NCBI RefSeq assembly: GCF_036250735.1
Contig: NZ_CP109430.1
Span: 1,054,001 to 1,118,000, forward strand
Direction of reading: 5' to 3'
Origin: Streptosporangium sp. NBC_01495
Lineage (GTDB): Bacteria; Actinomycetota; Actinomycetes; Streptosporangiales; Streptosporangiaceae
DNA: 64,000 nt
Below are positions 1 through 7,912 of this stretch, piece after piece. The translations under genes were made by a program, and so were the position numbers. Position 1 is the stretch's first letter; each line of letters opens with the position of its first letter. The notes below the pieces were generated by a model. That model was given only the letters and a program-made list of their open reading frames with translations. It was not told where the DNA came from and ran no database searches.

Positions 1-185
1 AGATCTACCGGCACGGTATGCGCGCCGAGTTCCACGTCCTCGCCGTCGGAGGAGCGGCGGCCCTCGGCCTGACGATGGCGGAGTTCGAGCACTTCTGGAT
101 CGCCAACGCGCTCTACCTGGCGTTCGTCCTGTCGGCCCTCTCGTCGTCGATCGTGAAGATCGTCGCGTACCGGCGGGGTTTCTAG
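1..185 (+). CDS. C-terminus of a small membrane protein (5' cut by window edge)
   Basis: The frame is open from the window edge to a TAG at 183-185, giving about 60 residues. Two hydrophobic stretches are visible (one around [19 protein letters not shown], one around [19 protein letters not shown]), followed by a basic end (KIVAYRRGF), as in an integral membrane protein whose last residues face the cytoplasm. The stop lies two bases before the GTG of the next gene, an XRE regulator. A membrane protein directly followed by a very small XRE regulator is a common bacterial pair, so the two are probably one transcript. The function is not recognised. Confidence 0.6.
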   Translation, partial: IYRHGMRAEFHVLAVGGAAALGLTMAEFEHFWIANALYLAFVLSALSSSIVKIVAYRRGF

Positions 186-187
186 CC

Positions 188-424
188 GTGGTCAAGCCCA
201 CCAAGGTCACCAACGCGATCCGCTCCCTGCGGTTCGCGCACCAGGAGATGACGCAGGCGGAGCTGGCGGAACGCGTCGGTGTGACCCGCCAGACCGTCAT
301 CGCCATCGAGCAGGGGCGTTACTCGCCCTCGCTGGAGATGGCCTTCAGGATCGCCCGCGTGTTCGGCGTCCCGCTCGACGAGGTCTTCCAGTACCCGGAC
401 AACGACGCACCGAAAGTGACGTGA
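188..424 (+). CDS. Small XRE-family (Cro/CI-type HTH) transcriptional regulator
   Basis: A 78-residue protein that is almost entirely one helix-turn-helix domain. Residues 18-72 hold the Cro/CI signature: [20 protein letters not shown], then [20 protein letters not shown] and the DEVFQY end typical of the single-domain YozG-like group. It has no sensor domain, so any signal probably comes through the membrane protein encoded just upstream (inference). GTG start two bases after the preceding stop. Its own TGA overlaps the GTG of the following truncated oxidoreductase frame (GTGA), which suggests the three once formed an operon. Family assignment is secure; the regulated target is unknown. Confidence 0.9.
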   Translation: MVKPTKVTNAIRSLRFAHQEMTQAELAERVGVTRQTVIAIEQGRYSPSLEMAFRIARVFGVPLDEVFQYPDNDAPKVT

Positions 425-519
425 AGACGATGAGGGCGATGGTCCGAGACGCCTACCGCTCACCCGGCCTGCTGGAACTCGGCGACATCGACGGACCGGT
501 CGCCGGGGACGGCGAGGTG
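421..519 (+). pseudogene. Truncated 5' end of a zinc-type (MDR) alcohol dehydrogenase / quinone oxidoreductase
   Basis: The GTG at 421 overlaps the stop of the XRE gene. The first 33 residues ([20 protein letters not shown], then GDIDGPVAGDGEV) match the characteristic start of medium-chain NAD(P)-dependent oxidoreductases, in which a 'MKAMV..YGSPDVLEL.DI..P..GD.EV' pattern precedes the catalytic domain. After about position 519 the frame loses all family character and reads arginine-rich sequence to a stop near 672. More than 280 residues expected for the enzyme are missing, so this is a remnant. A strong hairpin follows at 566-595. Confidence 0.6.
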
Positions 520-565
520 CCTTCGGAAGGTCACCGCTTCCGGAAGCGGGAGAGGGACGACGCGA

Positions 566-595
566 GAAGGGCGCGGCCGGTGGGCCGCGCCCTTC
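566..595. terminator. Hairpin terminator, 13-bp perfect stem
   Basis: The arm at 566-578 (GAAGGGCGCGGCC) is perfectly complementary to 583-595, with a GGTG loop. It lies between the truncated plus-strand oxidoreductase and the minus-strand chitinase that ends at 711, so it can serve both convergent transcripts. There is no clear T-tract, as is usual for actinobacterial terminators. Confidence 0.6.
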
Positions 596-710
596 GTGCC
601 ACGCGTGCGGATCGTACGCGTGGAGCCACCGCCTCGCGGGTTCGCGCGCTCGGCGGGACGTTTTCGCGGTGACCGTCAAGCGGCCGTCAGGTGACCGGCC
701 GTCCGGTCGT

Positions 711-1793
711 TCAGCAGCTCAGGTTGCCACCGGGGGTGGTGCCGAGGATCTGCACGAAGCGCTGGTAGGCGTTGATCCGGCTCTGCACCTGCGCCGGGTT
801 TCTGCCGTTGCACTCCAGGCTGCCGTTGATGCTGCGGATCGTCTCGCCGAAGCCGCGGCTGTTGATCATCGCGTTGTGCGGCGTCATCGTGCCGGGGCCG
901 TTCTGGGTGTTCCAGTACCACAGGGCTGTCTTCCAGGCCACCGCCGCGTCGTTCTGCACCAGGTACGGGTTGCCGAGCAGGTTGATGCCGAGCGCGTCGC
1001 CCGCCGCCTTGTAGTTGAAGTTCCAGCTCAGCTGGATCGGGCCGCGCCCGTAGTAGGCGGCCTGTCCCGCGGGGCAGCCGTACGACTGGCTCGCGTCGCA
1101 GTAGTGCGGGTAGTTCGCGGTGTTCTGCTCCACGACGTGGACCAGGCCGCCGGTCTCGTGGTTGACGTTGGCGAGGAAGGCGGCCGCCTCCTGCCTCCTG
1201 ATGGTGTCACTGCCGGTCTTGGCGAAACCCGGGTAGGCGCTCAGCGCCGCGGTCAGGCCGCTGTAGGTGTAGAACGAGTTCCGGCTCGGGAACATCTGGT
1301 TGAACTGGGCCTCGCTCACGACAAAGCCCCCGGTGGGCGGGTTCGTGGGAGGAGGTGTCGTGCCGCCGCAGGTGTACGGCTCCCAGTACCAGGTGCTGAT
1401 CACCGGGTCGTAGCCGGGGTTCTCGTTCTTGGCGCGATAGAACTGGCCGTTGGTGTACTTGACGATGCTCCCGGCGGCGTACCAGGTGCCCGCCGCCCAG
1501 TTCGGGTGGTTGCAGTTGCCCGAGGGGGGAGGCGTCGTGCCGCCACCGCAGGCGCCCTGGTCCGCCCACACGGCGGCGGTGCCCGGGGTCTCGTTCTGGG
1601 TCCACCACTTCGCCGACCAGTTGCGGCCGTTGTGGGAGGCGGTGGTGCCGCCGACGTAGACCGTCGAGGAGTTCCACGCGGTCACGCAGGCCGCCGCGGT
1701 GGCGGAGGACGCGGAGGCCATCGGCAGGGCGACCGCGAGCACGCCCGTGACCGCCAGGGCGGCGAGGGCGGCCATGATGCGCTGTCTCAACAC
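711..1793 (-). CDS. Secreted family GH19 chitinase with two N-terminal chitin-binding modules
   Basis: A 360-residue extracellular enzyme that hydrolyses beta-1,4 bonds of chitin. Residues 1-34 are a Sec signal peptide. Residues 36-83 and 93-143 are two CBM5/12-like modules (aromatic-rich, ending VWADQGAC and YWEPYTCGG) separated by Thr/Pro linkers. Residues about 157-360 are the GH19 catalytic domain. NHETGG contains the putative general acid Glu213, and Glu222 (VVEQN) is the matching base nine residues later, the spacing of bacterial GH19 enzymes. YYGRGPIQLSWNFNY is the conserved substrate-cleft motif. Length is normal for the family. A candidate promoter and palindromic operator lie about 300 bases upstream (2067-2126). 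The same operator occurs before the GH18 chitinase, so co-regulation is inferred. No classical DasR box was seen nearby. Confidence 0.95.
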   Translation of the reverse strand: MLRQRIMAALAALAVTGVLAVALPMASASSATAAACVTAWNSSTVYVGGTTASHNGRNWSAKWWTQNETPGTAAVWADQGACGGGTTPPPSGNCNHPNWAAGTWYAAGSIVKYTNGQFYRAKNENPGYDPVISTWYWEPYTCGGTTPPPTNPPTGGFVVSEAQFNQMFPSRNSFYTYSGLTAALSAYPGFAKTGSDTIRRQEAAAFLANVNHETGGLVHVVEQNTANYPHYCDASQSYGCPAGQAAYYGRGPIQLSWNFNYKAAGDALGINLLGNPYLVQNDAAVAWKTALWYWNTQNGPGTMTPHNAMINSRGFGETIRSINGSLECNGRNPAQVQSRINAYQRFVQILGTTPGGNLSC

Positions 1794-2066
1794 TTGATCA
1801 CTCCTTCGTGCGGTGGGGGCCGCAGAGGTTCGAGGTGCTGCGCGACCGGGGCGCGAGCGGCGCGCGCGAGAGGCTTGCAGGCCCAGTCAGGGCGAGTAAG
1901 GAAGGGGTGCGCCGCATGATCGCTTCCGTGGGGGGAAACCGGAGGGGGTGGGACGTCCGGACGGTCGGACTCCCGAGTGATGACGATCCTCGCCATCGAG
2001 ATTCGCGCAGCTCTTGGTTGGATCGAACGGTTGCCCGGGGGCCGCGAAGGCACCCGCCTTAACTTT

Positions 2067-2089
2067 CTCTTAAGAAAGTTTCCTAAGAG
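2067..2089 (-). promoter_or_regulatory. Palindromic operator (GAAAGTTTC core) at the GH19 chitinase promoter
   Basis: An odd-length palindrome centred on G2078. The arms CTCTTAAGAAA and TTTCCTAAGAG are complementary except for one pair (A2073/C2083). The core GAAAGTTTC is at 2074-2082. A second overlapping inverted repeat (AACTTTCT at 2061-2068 with AGAAAGTT at 2073-2080) shares the same half-sites. On the minus strand it sits immediately after the -10 box at 2098-2103, a position where a bound repressor would block transcription start. The same core occurs in the same place before the GH18 chitinase. Confidence 0.6.
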
Positions 2090-2097
2090 TTGTCGTG

Positions 2098-2126
2098 ATA
2101 CTAGCCTTGACAGATCGTTGTCACAA
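2098..2126 (-). promoter_or_regulatory. Candidate sigma-70-type promoter for the GH19 chitinase
   Basis: Read on the minus strand: TTGTGA (plus positions 2121-2126), a 17-base spacer, then TAGTAT (2098-2103). The start point would fall near 2091, at the edge of the palindrome at 2067-2089, leaving an approximately 300-nt leader before the chitinase start at 1793. The rest of 1794-2229 holds no convincing gene. The plus strand of this gap must also carry the promoter of the regulator that starts at 2230. Confidence 0.45.
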
Positions 2127-2229
2127 CCCCGGCCGCGCTCGATTCCCGCCATCGTGGGCAAACGCGTTCCAAGTCCGATATGGCCCACGCCTGGTTAATT
2201 CACATTGGCGTTATACGTCCGGTTAGACG

Positions 2230-3258
2230 ATGGATGTAACTTTTACCGGCGTTTCGGATGTCATCATGTGCGTCATGTTGGAATCCCTCGGGCTCGATCC
2301 CGTGGAGGAGCGTGTCTACCGGTTCCTGGTGACCACCGCGGAGGCAGAGGTCACCGACCTCATAAGAAATCTGGGCATCGACCCCGAGACAGCCGAAACG
2401 GTGCTGATATCCATGCGGGTCAGAGGGCTGATCAGGACGGTCAGTCCCGGCAGGCGGCGGTTCACCGCCGTGGCCCCCGACATCGTGCTGGGCTCGCAGC
2501 TCCTCCGGCACCAGCAGGCGCTCGACTGGGCGCGGCGCGAGGTGGACCAGCTCGCGGAGGAGTACCGGGACAGCGCCCGCCGCCGCGACGCCGGTCGGCT
2601 GGTCGAGGTCCTGCCGAACCGCGTCGTACTCCAGGAGCACCTCGACCACCTGCAGGAGGCCGCCCGCCACGAGGTCCTCCACCTCTGTCAGGGGCATGCG
2701 ACCGCGATGCCCGCGGAGGAGAACCACGCCGAGCTCGCCGCGCTGCGCCGCGGGGTCGAGTACCGGGTGATCTACGAGAAGGCCCTGCTGGCGGAGGAGG
2801 GAATGCCGGCCAACATCGCGTACGGGGTCAAGCTGGGCGAGCAGGCCAGAGCCATGCCCTGGCTGCCGGTGCGGCTGACGGTCGTCGACCGGGAGACCGC
2901 CGTGCTGCCGCTGCTCCAGGAGGCCGGGATCTCCGAGCCGACGGCGGCGCTGGTCCGTGGCGGCCAGCTGCTGGAGGCGCTGGTCGCCCTCTTCGAGGGC
3001 TACTGGGAGCGGGCGACGCCGCTGCGGATCGCCGAGGACGGCGCCCTCGCCGAGGGGACGACACCCTGCCCGCTCGGCTCCGACGACCTCTACCTGGTCT
3101 CGCTGCTGGTCGCGGGCGTACCGGACAGGTCGATCGCCACCCAGCTGGGAATCAGCCAGCGGACCGTGCAGCGGCGCGTCTCGAACATCATGGAACTCAC
3201 CGGCGCCCAGACCCGCATGCAGCTGGCCTGGCGCGCCGCCACCGAACACTGGCTCTGA
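2230..3258 (+). CDS. Two-HTH transcriptional regulator (TrmB-like N-terminus, LuxR-type C-terminus)
   Basis: 342 residues if the first ATG is used. Starts at 2266 or 2275 (MLESLGLDPVEERVYRFL...) fit the family better, and no strong ribosome site decides between them. The N-terminal approximately 70 residues form a winged-helix of the TrmB type. A middle region contains a putative ligand- or partner-binding domain (LVEVLPNRVVLQEHLDHL..., EVEYRVIYEKALL-like strand). Residues about 275-335 are a LuxR-type HTH (DDLYLVSLLVAGVPDRSIATQLGIS then QRTVQRRVSNIMEL). There is no receiver domain, so it is an orphan one-component regulator. It is divergent from the GH19 chitinase and could control it (inference only). 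The 3' end converges on the sigma-like gene, with a hairpin between. Confidence 0.85.
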   Translation: MDVTFTGVSDVIMCVMLESLGLDPVEERVYRFLVTTAEAEVTDLIRNLGIDPETAETVLISMRVRGLIRTVSPGRRRFTAVAPDIVLGSQLLRHQQALDWARREVDQLAEEYRDSARRRDAGRLVEVLPNRVVLQEHLDHLQEAARHEVLHLCQGHATAMPAEENHAELAALRRGVEYRVIYEKALLAEEGMPANIAYGVKLGEQARAMPWLPVRLTVVDRETAVLPLLQEAGISEPTAALVRGGQLLEALVALFEGYWERATPLRIAEDGALAEGTTPCPLGSDDLYLVSLLVAGVPDRSIATQLGISQRTVQRRVSNIMELTGAQTRMQLAWRAATEHWL

Positions 3259-3259
3259 G

Positions 3260-3291
3260 CGCCCCCGTGCCGGCACGGGCCGGTGGGGGCG
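3260..3291. terminator. Bidirectional hairpin between convergent genes
   Basis: CGCCCCC at 3260-3266 pairs with GGGGGCG at 3285-3291. Inside lies the perfect palindrome CCGTGCCGGCACGG (3265-3278). It occupies nearly the whole gap between the stop of the LuxR-type regulator (3258) and that of the sigma-like gene (3302). Confidence 0.55.
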
Positions 3292-3301
3292 TCAAGGAGG
3301 C

Positions 3302-5476
3302 TTACGGAGTGGTCATCATCGGCACCGCGAAGAAGACGATCATGGCGATCGTCACCGCGATGACGAAGCCGATCACCTCCCAGGCCCAGTCGTGGTGGAC
3401 CGCGTTCTTCGTCGCCTTGTGACTGCGCGGCGGCCGGGCACTCCCGCGCCCGCGGGACGCGGTCCGGCCGGAAGGGGAGGGGGCCGTTTCGTCCGCACCG
3501 GTCTCCGCGAGTGCCGGGGGCACCGGGGGTATCGGGGATATCGCCGGGAACCCGTTCCCGGGCATGGTCGCCGCGTCGTCCCGCGGCGCGTCGTACGGCG
3601 TCAGGGTGTGGTTCGGAGGCGCGGGCCGGGGGGCGTCGCCGGGCTGATCCTCGCGCATGACCCAGCGGGGCAGGCGCAGCTGGGCGCGGCCGGCGGGGGT
3701 GCGAAGGTGGTCGGTCCTGGGGGACCAGGTGGGAAGGGCGGTCGGAGCCTCAGGGGTCTGGGCGCCGGAGGGAGCGGCATCCGCGAACCAGTCGACGGCG
3801 GAGGGCCGGCCGGGATCGGCGTCCCGGGTGGCCCGGTCGGGGAGCGGGGGCTGAACGCGTTCCGCCGGGGGCGCGGGGCTCTCGGCCCGGGTGGCCCAGA
3901 CGGGGAGCGAGAGCCGGGGGCGGTCGTCGCCGGCGGGCGTGTGCCGCCCGGCTTCTCTCACGGGAGCGGGAGCGGGAGCGGGAGTGGGGGGCTGGTGGCG
4001 CTCGTGGTCGGCGAGGGCGTCGAGCTGGTCGGTCTGCAGGGGCCAGCCGGGCAGGGGACGCGCGTCGTCCAGCACGTCCCCCAGCACGTCCCCGAGCCCG
4101 TCGTCCAGCACGTCGCCGAGGTTCCCGGCGGACGGGACGGCGGCGAGCGGTGTGCGAGGGGCCTCGGCGGACGGCTCCCGAGGAGGCGCGGCGAACGGGG
4201 TCCGGAGGGTCTCGGCGGAGAGCGCCCCGAGGGTTTCCGCGAAGGACGCCGGAGACGCCTCGGCGGCCTCGGTGAACGGCGCGGGGGAGGTCTCGGCGGG
4301 GAAGAGCGGGAAGACCTGGGCGAACGGAGGCCGGGAGGTCTCGGCGGGCGGAGCCGGAGCCCGGGACGTCTCGGGGGACGTCGCGGGGGACATCTCGGAG
4401 GACGGAGCCTGGGGCGTCTCGGCGGGCGGGGTCTCGGTGCGGGGGGCGGCGGCGACGAGCCTGTCGGTGTGGACGCGGGCCGCCCGCGCCTCCGGGGTGA
4501 GCGGGCGGAAGAAGTCCTCCCGTCCGGGGGCGTCGTCCAGCACGTCCCCGGGAATCGGCGCCGCCAGCGGCATCGCCCGGCGCGGCCGGGGACGCTGGAG
4601 GCGACGGCGAGGCCGCAGGGCCGCGGTGTCCAGGGCGGTGAGCACCGAATCGCCGAGCTTGGGCATCGGCTGCGTGGTGGCCTCGTGCTCGGAGACGGCG
4701 TCGGGATCCCGTGGCGCGAAGGGATCGGGGAAGCGGTCGTCCGCCATGTGGTCCGGCACGGGGAAGGCGGAGGCGCCGATCGGGGGACCGGCCGGGATGC
4801 CGGTCTCCGCGAGCGGCAGCGGCCACGCGGGCGTCGTCGGCCACAGCTGTCTGAACAGCGGTGACGTCGATCGCCTGGCGGCGAGAACGACGGGCGGCGC
4901 CTTCGGCCCGAGCACGGCGGCGCGCAGTCTCGCCGGGGGAGTGGCCCAGGGGGCGAGGTTGAGGACGTCGCGGACCGGGGCGACGGCGAGGGCGCCGAAC
5001 ACCTCCGTCATGTGCTCGGGGACCTTGGCCGAGGCCAGGGCGCAGCCCAGCGACTGGGCGAAGCGGCGGCAGGCGCTCACCGTCAGCTCGTCGGCGGTGT
5101 CGACGGCCACGTCGAGCACCCAGGACAGCTCGGCGGCGTTCATCTCGCACACGCCCGACAGGTACAGCACCTCGCGCTGGTGCGTGCGCAGGTCACCCAG
5201 GACGCGCTCGACGAGGGCGGCGGCCGGGTCGGGGCCGACGGGGGGCGAGTAGACGATGTCGCGCAGGAAGATCTCGCGGCGGGCGAGCGCGTACAGCGCG
5301 GCGCGCGGCGGTTCGGTGTCCAAGACACCGGAGAGGACGGCCACCAGGACGTCGGAGGCCGAGTCCGCGTCGCCCAGCTGGTCGTGGGAGTAGGCGAACA
5401 GCCCTGCTGCGTGGCGGTCGTAGAGCTCGGCGATCAGTTCGACGCGCGAGCGTTGACCGAGGAGCGGTTGGGTCAC
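3302..5476 (-). CDS. Sigma-factor-like protein with long disordered region and C-terminal membrane anchor
   Basis: The GTG at 5476 is chosen because GAGGAA lies 8 bases upstream, giving 724 residues. Residues 1-150 resemble a degenerate ECF sigma factor: a region-2-like helix set (VELIAELYDRHAAGLFAYSH...) and a region-4-like segment (LRTHQREVLYLSGVCEMNAA, ELSWVLDVAV). About residues 200-690 are low-complexity Pro/Ala/Glu/Thr sequence with recurring AET.P units and several GDVLDD units. The last 30 residues are one transmembrane segment (WAWEVIGFVIAVTIAMIVFF) with a very short tail, so the protein is probably tail-anchored with the sigma-like head in the cytoplasm. Whether the head still binds RNA polymerase cannot be read from sequence. 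It could instead be an inactive, sensor-like derivative. It stands alone between a convergent regulator and a divergent transporter operon. Confidence 0.7.
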   Translation of the reverse strand: MTQPLLGQRSRVELIAELYDRHAAGLFAYSHDQLGDADSASDVLVAVLSGVLDTEPPRAALYALARREIFLRDIVYSPPVGPDPAAALVERVLGDLRTHQREVLYLSGVCEMNAAELSWVLDVAVDTADELTVSACRRFAQSLGCALASAKVPEHMTEVFGALAVAPVRDVLNLAPWATPPARLRAAVLGPKAPPVVLAARRSTSPLFRQLWPTTPAWPLPLAETGIPAGPPIGASAFPVPDHMADDRFPDPFAPRDPDAVSEHEATTQPMPKLGDSVLTALDTAALRPRRRLQRPRPRRAMPLAAPIPGDVLDDAPGREDFFRPLTPEARAARVHTDRLVAAAPRTETPPAETPQAPSSEMSPATSPETSRAPAPPAETSRPPFAQVFPLFPAETSPAPFTEAAEASPASFAETLGALSAETLRTPFAAPPREPSAEAPRTPLAAVPSAGNLGDVLDDGLGDVLGDVLDDARPLPGWPLQTDQLDALADHERHQPPTPAPAPAPVREAGRHTPAGDDRPRLSLPVWATRAESPAPPAERVQPPLPDRATRDADPGRPSAVDWFADAAPSGAQTPEAPTALPTWSPRTDHLRTPAGRAQLRLPRWVMREDQPGDAPRPAPPNHTLTPYDAPRDDAATMPGNGFPAISPIPPVPPALAETGADETAPSPSGRTASRGRGSARPPRSHKATKNAVHHDWAWEVIGFVIAVTIAMIVFFAVPMMTTP

Positions 5477-5803
5477 GGGACCGGTTCCTCTGGTGGTTCG
5501 GCGAGCGTGGTGGAGGGGCGGAGTGGCTGAGTGGCTGTGAAGCCTGTGACGTACGGTGCCGGAGGGATCGACTCCGGCAGTGTGGGTAATCATGTCAAGT
5601 CATGGGCACCTCCCGCACTACTCAATGCCCTTTTATTGAGAAATACACTTGTGGATCTCCTGCTGAGCTGGTTCCTCCTACGGAGCTGGTTCGGGAAAGC
5701 CTGGAAGACAGATCGGAGAAGAGGGGCATAGGCTGGTCCGCGCGGGATCATGGGGACGGTTGGGGCAAGGGGGCCGTAACCCTGCGAAAACAAGAGGTTG
5801 CGC
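5477..5803. other. Divergent intergenic region: sigma-like gene / osmoprotectant transporter operon
   Basis: 327 bases without a convincing gene. It is less GC-rich than its surroundings (for example around 5610-5680). It must hold both the promoter of the minus-strand sigma-like gene and that of the plus-strand ABC transporter operon. No operator-like palindrome stood out. Confidence 0.4.
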
Positions 5804-7096
5804 ATGATCACATTCAACGGTGTCACCAAGCGCTACGCCGACGGGACCGTCGCCGTGGACAATCTAAGCCTTGAGGTGCCGACCGGGGAGATAACCGTCT
5901 TCGTCGGTCCCTCGGGATGCGGTAAGACGACGTCCCTCCGCATGATCAACAGAATGATCGACGCCTCGGAGGGCCAGATCCTCCTGGACGGCGTCGACGT
6001 CAAGACCATCGATCCGCCGACACTGCGCCGGGGCATCGGCTACGTCATCCAGCAGGCGGGGCTCTTCCCGCACCGCAAAATCGTCGACAACGTGGCGACG
6101 GTGCCCCTCCTTCTCGGCTGGGACAAGAAGAAGGCGCGCGACCGGGCGATGGAGCTGCTCGAACGGGTCGGGCTCGACCTCAAGATGGCCGACCGCTACC
6201 CCTTCCAGCTCTCCGGCGGGCAGCAGCAGCGCGTCGGCGTGGCCCGCGCGCTCGCCGCCGACCCGCCCGTGCTGCTGATGGACGAGCCGTTCAGCGCGGT
6301 CGACCCGATCGTCCGTACGAGCCTGCAGGAGGAGCTCCTGCGGCTCCAGGCCGAGCTGAACAAGACCATCGTGTTCGTCACCCACGACATCGACGAGGCC
6401 GTCAAACTCGGCGACCGGGTGGCCGTGCTCCGCGTCGGGGGCCACCTGGCCCAGCTCGACGACCCCGCGACGCTGCTGGCCAGGCCCGCCGACGACTTCG
6501 TCCGCGAGTTCCTGGGCCGCGACCGGGGCATCCGGCGGCTGTCGTTCGTCTCGGACGAGGGAGTGCGGCTCCGTACCGACCTGCTCGTGCCCGTCTCCGC
6601 CGACACCGCCTCGGCACGCGCCACCGGAGAGCCGTGGCTGGCCGTGGTGGACGAGGAGAAACGGCCGCTGGGCTGGGCCGCCGTCAAGGACCTGCCCGAG
6701 TCGGGCACCCTCGCCGACGTGGAGCTCGCGCCGTACGGGACCTTCGTCAGCGGACGCGACTCGCTGCGCGCCGCGCTGGACGCGACGCTGCTGTCCCCGT
6801 CGGGCAACGCCGTCGCGGTGGACGGGACGGGCAGGGCCGTGGGCGCCGCCACCCGCGAGGCGCTGCACGAGGCGCTGACCAAGGTCGCGGGAGGCGTCGG
6901 CGGACCGGCGCGAGGCGCCGACGTCCCGGCGGAAGGTGTCGGCGGTTCCACCGGGGGCGGCGACGATCCCGCGGGCGGCACCACCGGGGTCACGGAAAAC
7001 GCCGACGCTCCGGTGCGCGGTGCCGACGGTCCCGTGCGCGGTGCCGACGGTCCGGCGCGAGGCACCGACGGACTCGCGGGAGGTGTCGATGGATGA
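5804..7096 (+). CDS. Osmoprotectant (glycine betaine/choline/proline-type) ABC transporter ATP-binding protein
   Basis: The ATG at 5804 has AGAGG 6 bases upstream; 430 residues. It powers uptake of compatible solutes from the cytoplasmic face. Walker A GPSGCGKTT is at residues 35-43, a Q-loop (YVIQQAGLFPH) follows, then the ABC signature LSGGQQQR, Walker B VLLMDEPF and the H-loop (FVTHDIDEA). The Q-loop/D-loop pattern and SAVDPIVR are typical of the ProV/OpuCA group. After about residue 240 there is a weak CBS-like regulatory region (WLAVVDEEKRPLGWAAVKDL). The last approximately 68 residues are a Gly/Ala/Asp repeat tail (GADGPVRGADGPARG...) not usual in the family. The 3' end overlaps the next permease gene by 8 bases. 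First gene of a four-gene operon. Confidence 0.93.
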   Translation: MITFNGVTKRYADGTVAVDNLSLEVPTGEITVFVGPSGCGKTTSLRMINRMIDASEGQILLDGVDVKTIDPPTLRRGIGYVIQQAGLFPHRKIVDNVATVPLLLGWDKKKARDRAMELLERVGLDLKMADRYPFQLSGGQQQRVGVARALAADPPVLLMDEPFSAVDPIVRTSLQEELLRLQAELNKTIVFVTHDIDEAVKLGDRVAVLRVGGHLAQLDDPATLLARPADDFVREFLGRDRGIRRLSFVSDEGVRLRTDLLVPVSADTASARATGEPWLAVVDEEKRPLGWAAVKDLPESGTLADVELAPYGTFVSGRDSLRAALDATLLSPSGNAVAVDGTGRAVGAATREALHEALTKVAGGVGGPARGADVPAEGVGGSTGGGDDPAGGTTGVTENADAPVRGADGPVRGADGPARGTDGLAGGVDG

Positions 7097-7751
7097 GGAA
7101 CCGCTGGTCCGCTGGGACTGGATCGGGCGCAACTGGCCCACGATCCAGGGTTTGCTGGAGGACCACATCGTGATGGCGCTGGTGCCGATCCTCATCGGGT
7201 TGATCATCGCGCTCCCGCTAGGGCTGGCCGGGGTCCGCTGGCGCTGGCTCTACCAGCCGACCGTCGGCGTCATGAACGTGATCTACTCGCTCCCCTCGCT
7301 GGCCGTCTTCATCGTGCTCATCCCGATCACCGGCCTCGCCACGCGGACGACCGTCATGGTCCCGCTCACCTTCTACGCCATGGCGGTGCTGATCCCCGCG
7401 GTCGTCGACGGGCTGAGCTCGGTCCCCGACCACGTGCGCCAGTCCGCGGTGGCCATGGGCTTCACCCCGCTGCGCAGGCTGCTCCAGGTCGAGCTGCCGA
7501 TCGCGGTACCGGTCGTACTGGCCGGGCTCAGGGTGGCCACGGTCGCCAGCGTCAGCCTGGTCAGCGTCGGCGCGCTGGTCGGCAGGGGCGGGCTCGGCTA
7601 CCTGTTCATCGACGGCTGGCAGCGGCAGTTCTACACCCCGATCGTCGTCGGCATCGTGCTGGTCGTGGTGCTCGCGGGGGTCGCCGACCTGCTGCTGATC
7701 CTGGCGCAACGCCTGCTCACCCCGTGGTCGCGGGCAAGGGGGTCCGCGTGA
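7089..7751 (+). CDS. Osmoprotectant ABC transporter permease (OpuCB-like)
   Basis: The ATG at 7089 is preceded by GGGAGG and overlaps the ATPase stop; the frame upstream is low-complexity and belongs to the ATPase tail. 220 residues with about six hydrophobic segments. The binding-protein-dependent permease signature with the EAA-type loop (AMGFTPLRRLLQVELPIAVP) lies at about residues 120-140, where it docks on the ATPase. MNVIYSLPSLAVFIVLIPIT is the conserved front part of this permease family. Its TGA overlaps a GTG at 7748 that opens a repetitive frame leading into the second permease. Confidence 0.92.
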   Translation: MDEEPLVRWDWIGRNWPTIQGLLEDHIVMALVPILIGLIIALPLGLAGVRWRWLYQPTVGVMNVIYSLPSLAVFIVLIPITGLATRTTVMVPLTFYAMAVLIPAVVDGLSSVPDHVRQSAVAMGFTPLRRLLQVELPIAVPVVLAGLRVATVASVSLVSVGALVGRGGLGYLFIDGWQRQFYTPIVVGIVLVVVLAGVADLLLILAQRLLTPWSRARGSA

Positions 7752-7912
7752 ACCGGCTGATCGGGTCGCGGGTGGGCCGTGTGAACCGGCTGATCGGGCC
7801 TCGCGTGGAGCGGCTGATCGGGCCTCGCGTGGTCCGTGTGAACCGGCTGATCGGGCCCGGCGTGGTCCGTGCGGATCGGCTGATCGGGTCGCGGGTAAAG
7901 GAGAGCGCGTGA
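7748..7912 (+). repeat. Degenerate tandem repeat of a gene-start-like unit, open as a 54-codon frame
   Basis: Five copies of CGGCTGATCGGG begin at 7754, 7787, 7811, 7844 and 7877, spaced 33, 24, 33 and 33 bases. Three of them are preceded by GTGAAC. The start of the following permease gene at 7909 reads GTGAACTGGCTGATCGAC, a diverged sixth copy. The array therefore looks like repeated duplication of the permease start. All copies stay in frame and read as (V)NRLIG-S/P-RV repeats from a GTG at 7748, whose GTGA overlaps the stop of the first permease, to a TGA at 7910-7912 that overlaps the GTG of the second. It may thus be translated as a short coupling peptide. A start-proximal AAAGGAG lies at the end of the array. 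Confidence 0.7.

Noticed and set aside
1787-2188. 133-codon minus-strand frame upstream of the GH19 chitinase
   Set aside because: No ribosome site or protein-like character. It covers the proposed promoter and operator.
1794-2229. Search for a DasR box (ACTGGTCTAGACCA-like) at the chitinase promoters
   Set aside because: No acceptable match seen here or at 29661-29830. A different palindrome is present instead.
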